Positions 55,239 to 64,000 of a DNA stretch of 64,000 nucleotides are shown one piece after another. Below the pieces are notes generated by a model. It made no database searches. It was given only the letters and a program-made list of their open reading frames with translations, and was not told where the DNA came from. The position numbers and the translations under genes are program-made. How positions within the stretch are numbered: the stretch's first letter is position 1; each line of letters opens with the position of its first letter. Source of the DNA: Adenophora triphylla var. japonica (lineage: Eukaryota; Streptophyta; Magnoliopsida; Asterales; Campanulaceae); contig JAFEMH010007430.1 in assembly GCA_022495995.1 (NCBI GenBank), positions 1 to 64,000 of the forward strand, read 5' to 3'.

Positions 55239-57221
55239 CTATTCTTCGGCCCATTTGGAGGCAGGAGCTATTGCGAGACCATTCCATCGGGATTTCCTTG
55301 GCAACTTTTTGCTCAATCCAACCATCTTCATTACTGCGATGACCGGTTCATTGACCTTGCAAAGGGACGAGTCAAACTCCATTGTGCCCACAAGGCTTGA
55401 ACCACCAAACTCGATCATGTTGACACTCATGTTGTTAGGGAGCGGGTTATTGATAGTATTGGGTCCTTCAGCATCTCTAACCTCCCTTGCTCAATCAACC
55501 CTTGGATGGCCTTTTTCAGGGGGACGCAATCATCCGTCAGTGCCCGTAGTGCGATGAAAGGCACAATGCTTGGAGGTATCCAAAGGAGCGTTGGGGTTTC
55601 TAGGGCGATAATTTTCCAAAGGCCGGAGCAAACCTTCTCTCACCAAACCTCTGAAGATATCACTCAAAGGCATCCCAAAGTTTCTCAAGTCTTGGAGCCG
55701 GGATGCGGATGCATCAAGGCTTCTTGGGAACAAAGGAAGTGACATTGTTACAGTCCTGTCCCGCGTAGCCAATCGCCTCTTTGCCTTTAGCGAAAGTGAG
55801 AGTAGTTTTGGAGGGAGGAGCCCGATATCCGTAGGCAGGTACAGCAGTCGGCTGCTGATTGTAAGCCTTTTCAAACTTAGCCCCGGAATTAACCATTGCA
55901 CGCAAGTCAGCGTAGGGGAAGTGGGCGAGGAAGCTCTCAAATGCGGCTTCAAGCATGACCGAAAGATGTCTAAGCTTGCTCCTCGTCGGAGGAGGAATGG
56001 CCATCTCACCGAGCTTTAAGTTCCATCTCTTATAGAAATCCCCAATATTCTCATTAGGGCGCCGCATCGTTGTTTGCGGTGTCAACTCTGTTTGTCTCCC
56101 ACTCCAAGTTGGCTTTATACTTATACGTGAAAGTACCGGTAATTTGTTCCCAAGTAGCCCTAGCTTATGCAATCGGAAAAACCATTTCAAAGCCCACGAC
56201 TTCAAAGAGAGACTAAAGTAATCGGCCAACCTGGTTTGTGCATCCCTTAGCCTTCATTGCCAAAGTATAGGTGTCCAAGTGAGTTTTAGGGCATGCACTC
56301 CCGTCAAACAATTCCAAGTGGGCATCACAAACTTGTGAGGCGGGGGACAATCGAGTCGGGATACGTAGGCCGAAGAGCGGTGTTCTTTTTGGCGGTCAAT
56401 TCAGCAATACGTGCTTTCATTTCCTTGTGTTGCTCCATAAACCAAGCCAATTGGGGATCCAAAGGCGGAGCGGGAATTCCTGAGCCGATATTTGAGCTAG
56501 GAAGAGGACTAGGCTCAGTTGGTGGTGCATTGGTGGAAGGAATACCATATCCGGAGCATAGGTGAAAACCTGTCCTTGGCCCAAATTACCCCAGGGAGTG
56601 TAGGTAGGAGCTGGGGCAAAAGGATAGAACCCGGCGACTTCTTTGTTGGCTTCCAATCGGCAGAGAAGATGGAGGCGGATCTGAGGTAGCCATATGGCTT
56701 GGATTTTCGGAGTGAGGCCCATAAGTAGGCTTAAGTGCGGGTTCTTGTCCACTGGTTGTTGAATTGCATGGCTGGTTGTGGCGAGGATGCATAGCAGAGA
56801 GGATATTGTGGTCTGGTGATTCGGATGAAACCGGGATGAAGGCTTGATAACCCATAGAAGTACGAGTGAATGGATTTGTGAAAGGCTGTGTGAGGAGCAA
56901 CCGAACCAGTACCATTACGAGGAGGGGCTCTGATGTGTCCCGAACCGGATTGTGGCGGCATTCCAAATTGTGGCATTGATGTGAAGGTCTAGATTGATCG
57001 GTTCCGAACCCGAGGTGGGATTCCAATCTGCTGTGGCATTCCGAGGTATCCCCAACCATGAGAGGACATTCCGTGCTGACTTTGCCCCCACCGAGGAGGC
57101 TGTGAACCGATTCGTCCCATCGTGGTTGCATGGATCCGGTGGTCGACCCGAGAGATCGAGGAACATGTGTTACGGTAGCACCGAAGGAGGTTGGTGGTGG
57201 CATCCTGGAGTAATCGGGCAA
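55239..57221 (-). pseudogene. Gag of element C (frameshifted)
   Basis: Minus-strand pieces in order: a Pro/Ser/His-rich N-terminus (57221-56586), then the capsid-like 56229-55714 segment with LKSWALKWFFRL, TMRRPNENIGDFYKRWNLKLGEM, EAAFESFLAHFPYADLRAMV and the linker AVPAYGYRAPPSK, then KHCAFHRTTG (about 55555-55530), a zinc-knuckle-like C..H pattern of Tat/Ogre-type gag, and MIEFGGSSLVGTM (55430-55239). This is a Ty3 gag by motif order. Several one-base breaks. Confidence 0.7.
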
Positions 57222-58893
57222 CCGAGATTGGGATTGGGGTCATCCTCTTCTTCCACAGGTGAAGGTGCCATCGGGATTGAGGTGGCGGCCAAACCAGCTC
57301 TTAATAGCCTCGATAAGGCTATTCACTGTGCTTCTGTCGCATTCTCATACGTTACGCTAACCGATTCCATTGTTGTTCTGGAGGAGTCCGGGAGGCGGAG
57401 TGACGTTGTCCCCCTCGTTACCGGGCGATGCGGACATTCTGAAACCCGGAGTTGAAACAAACGGCGAAGGCGATGAGGCACTTGACTCTTCCCAGCGGAT
57501 TAAACGGTGACCCGGTGCCGAAACCAAGCTTTACGCGGAGGCTGCGGGGGAAAGACACGAGGGTTCGAGATGGCGGGAATTGAAGGAGGGTAGGTGTTTG
57601 GGCTCTTAGGCTCATGCAACATGCGATTATTTGTTCATGTTTACTTAAAACACGTTTTATTAACCTAATCGGTTGGAAAAGATTGCTCTTCTTTTTTTCG
57701 AACTACTCGATTCTGGATCGGTGGGCCCCGTCACTACGTCTATAAGCCCCTCGTATTCCACCGTATTTCGACCTCCCGGGGTGGACGGCCCGGGCGAGGG
57801 TCCTATAGGGCAAGCGGGTCCCACCGACCGAAAAGAAAAACGATCCTAGAAGTCTGGCGGGTAATCGAGTCTTAACGAGCATTCGATGTAAATTACGGAC
57901 AAGGCTGACGTCAAAGTCGAGATCGTGTCCGAGGGCTCGACAAAAAGTCGGCATGATTTGGACTGATAAATGTCCGCAATTGATCTTGACTCGTCGTCAG
58001 TTAGGCCGTAATTAGGCATGGAATAACCGTTAATCCTTGATGACTCGGTGTCATGCTGGGAGTCGGTGTATAATTTGTGCCAGTCAGAGCCGAAGTCAAG
58101 GCGCCGGTCAATATCTTGGTCAAAGTCCGCGGCGGAAAACCGGCAGAGCTTCGACTGATTAGGGACCCGAAAGATATTGAGTCGGTATGCCGACAAAGGC
58201 TTGAAAGGAAAGGTCTATACACAGACAGGGCATGACACAGACCAGACTAAAAACCAACCGGGTCTCGGACAAAGTGTGTCACGGACAAGTGCATGGTCGA
58301 CACGAGGCTCCATGGGATGTTTGGGTAGTCCTGTGCTCGTCCGAGAGGCGTAATAAGACCAAACGGACCGCGACAAGGATTTCCCCGGGTTAAGGACGTA
58401 GTGTGCAGTGTACGGTCAACGTGCGCGTAGTGTGCAAGCAGTCTATCTTCTTTTTCTGAGTAAAATAGAAATTTTTTATGTGTCTTAAAAAGTATGATGC
58501 ATGATTTTTTTTTGGAAATTTTCTTTTTTTTTTGAAAAATCTTTTCTTTTTTTTTTGAAATTTTTTTTTTGAAAATTAATGAGCACATAAGCACATAATC
58601 ACAAAAATTCCAACAGTTAGGGACATTATTCCGACAAGAAAATTTTGACTTTTTCCGAGGCGGCCAAAACAAACACGAAAAATGTGCAAAAATCAACACA
58701 CACAAAACAAAGGATTTTCAAATGTCGGGACGGAAGCTTGACCCTCGAAAGCTTTTTCTTTTTTTTTGAAAACGATGATACCGGTACGTGGGATTGTTAA
58801 ACCACAATTTATCCCCGACTCGTGTTAGGAGGCGATAACGGGAAGTTTAATGGTTTCCACCAATATACCAAATATCATTTTTTAGAAAAAGCT
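57222..58893 (-). other. 5' untranslated region of element C
   Basis: Between primer site and gag. Low-complexity TTTTTTGAAA/AAAATC stretch at 58500-58580, lysine-rich on the minus strand (58705-58247 frame), not convincing as a gene. Confidence 0.5.
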
Positions 58894-58913
58894 TAGTTCC
58901 CAATGAGTCGCCA
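58894..58913 (-). promoter_or_regulatory. Primer binding site of element C
   Basis: Minus strand TGGCGACTCATTGGGAACTA begins one base inside the LTR. It starts TGG as required; the tRNA is not identified. Confidence 0.6.
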
Positions 58914-58914
58914 C

Positions 58915-60610
58915 CGTGATGAACCCGATTTTTTGAAAATCAAACGGAGTCGCCACGCCATTTTTGTTTTAAGGGCCAAAACTTTGAAAAATGCCCGAGA
59001 TCAGAAATTTAGGTTCGGAGGTCACGTTACGTGCCGGGAAGGACGTTAGTGTGCACCCGGAACGCCTCGTAAAAACGAGTCTTCCAAACATTCAAAATCC
59101 TTTGTTGTGTGTGTGTGTGTGTGTGTGTGTTTTGGCCAAAATAAGTTGAAACTGAGGTAAGTAAAAATTGGGAGCTCTTTTTAAGGCTTTAAAATGATCC
59201 CATGATTTTTTGGGTGATTTTTGGGTTGAGATTTGGCACTCAAAAGATTTTCGGAAGTTGAAAACCATTTCTGCCAGAATGAAAAAGGCAGTTGACCCTT
59301 GACTTTGAAATGGACTTTAGGGCTTGAAAACTCCAGAATCTGGGAAAAGTTCGGGAATGAAAAATGTTCAAAACACCTAAAAAAAGGTTTCTGTAAAAGA
59401 ACTTTTCATTTTGGAGATGATTTTAGGGGTCAAAACCTTCTGGAAATCTCAGATCTGAAATCTGGATTTCCAGAAGCTGATGAACTGGCCTCTAAAAGAA
59501 AAATTGAAAAGAGGAGTTTTACTCACGCAAAAAATAAATTAAAAATATGTATGGAAAGCTCTGGATGTTGGCTACAAAAAGTATTTTGTAGTCAACACCC
59601 AATTCCAAGTTTTACTGGGTCCAAAAAATAGGAAAACGGACTGAGTTCTCAGAACAATGCTACTGGACAGCAAGATGTTCTTGAGGAGAAATGTGATTTT
59701 TGGGGGGTTTACATCCATGTTCACCCCATTTTCATCCCTAGACTTGGTACCACTACTTTTTGTTAAGTGGTTATCATATTCAAGTCATCCTTGGGGAATT
59801 TATGGGGTTGAAACATGTCCTTTGCAAAGGGAAAGGGGGTTTTGTAAAGATGAAACCAAGGAGAAAGAATTGACTAAAGATCTAAAATGTGGACCACTTG
59901 AGATGGTCATTCATGAAGATGAACTTCAAGATGACCATCTTAGGTCAAAACTCAAGTTAAACTAGACATAAAATAAGTCAAAGTAAGAAGAACAAGATGA
60001 TCAAGAGATCAAAAGAGAATTTTAGGGTTTTGAGAAGGAGGGCTTTACCAATGGTGACACCCTATCTTCCTAGGCTTGGAATTTGACTTGAAGAGTATCA
60101 AGATTTGGTGTTTGGCTTGAGGAGTATCAAGGTTTGGTGTGTTTGGTATTTGATTGGGAAATATTCAAGAGAAAATGGTGGCAATCTAAGGATTCCCACT
60201 GTTTTCTCTCTATATTTCGCCAGAACTTCGTTGCTGTGAGTAAGTTGTGTTCTGTAAACTGAGAGAGGAGGGTTCAATTTATAGGCCCCTGAAATTTACA
60301 TACATATCCGCGCGGATGAGAAGTGCAGCGTGCACTGTTCATTAATTACAGCTTCAGGCTTTGGACAGGAAGAATAATCTTTTCAAAATTCAAATTAATC
60401 AGCCAGTTTTTGTTCCAGCCATTTCTATTTTTGGTTTTTCTTATTTCTTTTGCTTTTTTGATTCCTTTCCTTGGTTTATCCTTAAATAACAATGCCCATT
60501 TTGCCCTCATTTTGTTAGAAATGTTAGGAATATTAGGAATGTTAGTAATGTTATAAATTTCGTTAATTTTCTAACGAAAATGCTAACAAGCTCAAATTGG
60601 AGCACTTACA
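58915..60610 (-). mobile_element. 5' LTR of element C
   Basis: 1696 bp, nearly identical to 48947-50647; shorter (TG) microsatellite and a few substitutions (for example GAAGATGATTTGAG versus GGAGATGATTTTAG). The terminal dinucleotide is CG where the other LTR has TG. Confidence 0.93.
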
Positions 60611-61156
60611 ATTACTCGTAAATTCTATCCGTGTCTCAATTTTGTCGTGACAACAATGCCACCATTGAATTCTTACATTCTTCTTTTCTTATCAAGGACA
60701 AAGCCACGAGTCAAACACTCATCCATGGAAACCTTGAGGATGGCGTCTACATTTGGCACCCTCCGCCCATTCAAGCTCATTCAAGCTCTCTCTCATCACA
60801 GTTGTGGCATCATAGATTAGGACATCCCTCTTCCCCCGTTCTTAGTTTATTACGTAGCAAGTTTAGTTTATCTATTTCCTCTAGTTTACCTCCTTGTAAT
60901 TCTTGCTTTAATAATAAAAGCCACAAGCTGCCATTTGCATCTTCCACTCTTGTCTCACATGCTCCCCTTGATCTCATATTTTCGGATGTATGGACCTCTC
61001 CAATTCACTCAATCGACAACTTTAAATACTATGTCATATTTGTCGACCACTTCACCAAATACATTTGATTTTACCCCCTCAAACACAAATCTGACACCTA
61101 CAACACCTTCCTCCGCTTCAAATCCTTAGTCGAAAAATACTTCAAACGTCCCATCA
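60611..61156 (+). pseudogene. Copia integrase N-terminal half of D
   Basis: Frame 60631-61068: VSQFCRDNNATIEF, the pre-integrase WHHRLGHPS with CNSCFNNKSHKLPF (HHCC zinc region), LDLIFSDVW holding the first catalytic Asp, FVDHFTKYI. A TGA at 61066 replaces the Trp usual in KYIWFYPL, then reading continues to KRPI, cut by the Cassandra insertion after CATCA (61156). Joined to 61907 the frame is seamless (KRPIIQVYSDNGGEY). Confidence 0.88.
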
Positions 61157-61906
61157 TGTAACGCCCCGAGCCCGAAGATCGGGTCGGAACGCTATCAGAT
61201 TTGACGGACTATCCCCACAAACCACCACAAGTCTTTCCAGCACGTGTTGTCCTCACTTACGTGCTCACTGAGAAACTTCCCAGTGGGTCACCCATCCTAG
61301 AATTTCCCCAGGTCAAGCACGCTTAACCTTGGAGTCCTTATAGGATGAGCTTCCGAAAAGAAGATGCATCTTGGTGATATGAGTAGCACTAATCAAATCA
61401 TATCAAACATATCAGGCACACACATTTTTGGGGGCGCCACAATCTCCCCACTTAGATCCTTGCCGTCCCCGGCAAGGCCTACTTGGAAACCCCGGGCAGT
61501 GTGGATCCAAGAGGGGCTCGTACGGATTCAAGAGGTGACTCCCACCGACTCCGCGGTGTGCACTTTGTTCCGCACAGCACTTTGCTCCACACTTCCGGCC
61601 GGGTCCCGCTCTGATACCATTTGTAACGCCCCGAGCCCGAAGATCGGGTCGGAACGCTATCAGATTTGACGGACTATCCCCACAAACCACCACAAGTCTT
61701 TCCAAAGACGTGTTGTCCTCACTTACGTGCTCACCGAGAAACTTCCTACTGGGTCACCCATCCTAGAATTTCCCGTGTCAAGCACGCTTAACCTTGGAGT
61801 CCTTATAGGATGAGCTTCCTAAAAGAAGATGCATCTTGGTGATATGAGTAGCACTAATCAAATCATATCAAACATATCAGGCACACACATTTTTGGGGGT
61901 GCCACA
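61157..61906 (-). mobile_element. Cassandra TRIM with 5S rRNA-derived LTRs
   Basis: Two 285-bp LTRs, 61157-61441 and 61622-61906, TGTAACGCCCC...GCCACA on the plus strand, flanked by CATCA on both sides (61152-61156, 61907-61911). On the minus strand TGGTATCAGAGC (61619-61608) is the tRNA-Met primer site and AGTGGGGAGAT precedes the other LTR. The LTRs carry 5S-like control regions on the minus strand: AGGTTAAGCGTGCTT (box A side, 61329-61315; 61793-61779) and AGGATGGGTGACCC (box C side, 61298-61285; 61764-61751). This combination defines Cassandra. No coding sequence; the internal region is 180 bp. Confidence 0.95.
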
Positions 61907-63105
61907 CATCATCCAAGTCTACTCCGACAATGGGGGTGAATACCTCAAACTCACACCCACTCTTGGTCAAAATGGCATCACCCATCTTACTACACCCTCT
62001 CACACTCCTGAACACAACGGGTACGTCGACCGTCGTCACCGCCACATTGTTGAAACCGGACTCACTCTTCTCTCCCATGCCAACCTACCCCTCACCCTTT
62101 GGCCCTATGCTCTCACCACTGCCACCTACCTCATAAACAGATTACCCACCCCCACTCTAAACAACGATTCCCCCTACTTCCACCTTTTTGGGTCTTCTCC
62201 AAAACTACACCAAGCTTCGCAGCTTTGGTTGCCTCTGCTACCCTTGGCTTCGCCCATACACCACCCACAAACTAGACCCAAAATCCATCCCATGTATCTT
62301 CGTTGGTTACTCACCCACGCAAAGTGCGTATTATTGCCTAGATCCCACATCCCATCGTGTCTACACCTCCCGCCATGTACGCTTTGTTGAAACCACCTTC
62401 CCATATAACTCCCTCACCACCACATCCCCCACTGCCTCTGCTCCTCCTCCCTCTGAATGGCACACCCTATTTCTCCCAATTCTAGACACCACCCCCTCTA
62501 TCCAAATCCCACCCCCTCCTCCTCCCCTACCTCTCCCAATCCAACTCATCCTTCTCCCAATCCTACCCTTACCCCATCTCAGCCGGATATTCCACCACCT
62601 TCTCCCAACCCTCCATCCCCTCCACCTCCCACCCGTACTATCACCACTAGACTATCCCATGGAATCACCAAACCCAACCCCAAGTATGACAACCTATCCC
62701 TCCTCACCTCTCCCACAAGCCTTCCCACCACCACCAAACAAGACCTATCCATTCCTCATTGGCGTAATGCCATGATTAAAGAATTCCAAGCCCTAACTCG
62801 TAACAATACTTGGTCCTTGGTTCCACCTACATCAACCCATAACATTGTCGGATGTAAGTGGGTCTTTCGGGTCAAATACAACCCCGAAAACACCATTCAG
62901 AAATACAAGGCCCGACTCGTCGCCAAAGGTTTTCACCAACAACCTGGTGTTGACTACACCGAAACCTTCAGTCCCGTTGTCAAACCAGCCACAGTCCGGC
63001 TACTTCTTTCCCTTGCCACAACAAATAAGTGGCCCCTTCGCCAACTCGATGTCAACAACGCCTTCCTTCAAGGCACTCTCTCTGAAACTATTTTTATGAC
63101 ACAAC
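61907..63105 (+). pseudogene. Copia integrase core to reverse transcriptase of D, cut by a C-family LTR
   Basis: IIQVYSDNGGEYL has the second catalytic Asp; the third position, usually NG..ER, reads NGYVDRRHRHIVE, an Asp for Glu. Then AFGSFGCLCYPWLRP-type and PKSIPCIFVGYSPTQSAYYCLD (62278-62345), a Pro-rich linker (62400-62640), and RT start WRNAMIKEFQAL, NIVGCKWVFRVKYN, KARLVAKGFHQQPGVDYTETFSPVVK and LDVNNAFLQG (63049-63078). The YVDD motif and RNase H are lost beyond 63105. One frame change near 62215. Confidence 0.88.
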
Positions 63106-64000
63106 TGTAAGTGCTCCAATTTGAGCTTGTTAGAATTTTCGTTAGAAAATTAACGAAAGTTATAACATTTCTAACAATTCCTAACTATCCTAACATTTCT
63201 AACAAAGTAAGGGTAAAATGGGCATTGTTATTTAAGGTTAAACCTTAAAAAGAATCTCAAAAAGCAAAACAAAAGAAGAAAACCAAAAATGGCAATGGCT
63301 GGAAACAAAAAACTGGCTGTTAATTTGAATTTTGAAAAAGATTATTCTTCTTGTCCAAAGCTGAAGCTGCATTTAATGAACAGTGCACGCTGCCTGGACC
63401 TGTCCGCGCGGATGAGATTGTCAATTTCAGAGGGCTATAAATTGAGCCCTCCAGTCACAAAAATAAGAAGGAAGAACACATTTTGCACCGAACCTCTCAA
63501 GGAATATAGAGAGAAAACAGTGAGAATTCACAAGAATTGTCACCTTTTTCTCTCCAATCTTTCCCAACTCATACTCATCCACTCACTCTCATATTAAAGC
63601 CCTAAACACTCATACATTCAAGCCAAACACTCAAGAACACAAGGAAGATTGGTAAACCCTCCTCTTCCTAACCCTAAATCTCATCCATGCATGCATCTTC
63701 AAACTACAAAATGTAGTTCTTTCATCTTCTTGCTCTAGATCTAAGAAGATCACCATGGAAGACCATCTCCATGGATGATCTTCTACAAAGATCAACATTA
63801 TTTTCAAAGCTTTTCTTGCTTACTTGCAAAAATGCACTTTCAAAACCCTAAAAAACCATTTTCAAGCACAAAATCTTGATTTCAAAGGATAAAATTCCCC
63901 TTCCCAAGCAAATGAAATGCTTAGTCCTAATGTACCCCAAGGATGGTTTGGTATAGTTGATTCACCACTAAAATGTCTAGTGATCACTAACCAAAACCTA
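63106..64000 (+). mobile_element. C-family LTR in plus orientation (truncated by window)
   Basis: TGTAAGTGCTCCAATTTGAG at 63106 is the inverse of the end of element C (60610). Homology continues (TAACGAAAGTTATAACATT, GCAGCGTGCACTGTTC-like inverse, CGCGCGGATG). It is more diverged from C's LTRs than they are from each other. It interrupts D's RT. The frame 63289-63597 lies within it and is not a gene. Confidence 0.85.

Larger units (their letters stand above)
48947..60610 (-). mobile_element. Gag-only Ty3/gypsy element C (11.7 kb), inserted in D
   Basis: LTRs 48947-50647 and 58915-60610 differ at about ten positions over 1.7 kb. ATTAC precedes (48942-48946) and follows (60611-60615). The primer site (58913-58894) and gag lie on the minus strand. 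No RT, RNase H or integrase motif was found between gag and the 3' LTR; instead two minisatellites and non-coding DNA fill 50648-55238. It therefore resembles non-autonomous terminal-repeat elements carrying only gag. An autonomous relative is needed for its movement. Confidence 0.88.

Noticed and set aside
61275..61340. 5S rRNA gene
   Set aside because: Only the internal control region resembles 5S; it is inside the Cassandra LTR and occurs twice.

Overview
The window is nuclear DNA of a land plant, most likely a eudicot; I cannot name the species. It holds no convincing single-copy host gene and looks like intergenic heterochromatin. Plant signatures are Tat- and Athila-type Ty3/gypsy LTR retrotransposons, Copia elements primed by initiator tRNA-Met, a Cassandra TRIM with 5S rRNA-derived LTRs, Stowaway-like MITEs (CTCCCTCCGTCCC, TA target sites), a PIF/Harbinger-like MITE, Helitron-like termini and a Mutator-like element with a 9-bp duplication.

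Region 1 (1-28312) is a nest. An older minus-strand Athila-like element E (5' LTR 26246-27596, tRNA-Asp-type primer site, gag zinc-knuckle ORF, env-position ORF, no pol) sits beside the LTR and primer site of a Copia-type element (27612-28312). Into E went two very similar plus-strand Tat-lineage elements. B (10168-22306) is complete with 655/663-bp LTRs and a GTCCC duplication. A (1-8850) lacks its 5' part because of the window edge. Both carry gag-PR-RT-RNaseH-second RNaseH-IN followed by tandem repeats and an antisense, apparently spliced ORF (aORF).

Region 2 (28313-47197) is AT-rich and full of small elements: MITEs at 28860-29095, 29389-30210 (with a G-rich, G-quadruplex-prone array), 33987-34197 and 45878-46137; a 50-bp perfect palindrome; three near-identical hairpins; a Mutator-like element (34925-36866) with six 123-bp repeats; a chimeric block of TRIM-like, Copia and Ty3 gag-protease pieces (37810-40551); and a tandemly duplicated segment carrying a Helitron-like element plus a solo LTR, separated by about 900 bp of nearly G-free TATACCC array.

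Region 3 (47198-64000) is a Copia element D (plus strand) split by three insertions. These are a minus-strand gag-only Ty3 element C (48947-60610, TSD ATTAC, two minisatellites, no pol), a minus-strand Cassandra TRIM (61157-61906, TSD CATCA), and a second C-family LTR in the opposite orientation (63106 to the edge).

Four observations stand out. (i) A and B differ systematically at CAG/CTG trinucleotides, the pattern expected of base-calling errors at CHG-methylated cytosines, so many frameshifts may be artefacts. (ii) A GC-rich near-palindrome, GAGGCGNNCGCCTGG, is repeated in the U3 of LTRs from both Copia and Ty3 families. (iii) The aORF has splice signals and a coiled-coil exon. (iv) Element C is a pol-less gag carrier with two minisatellites.
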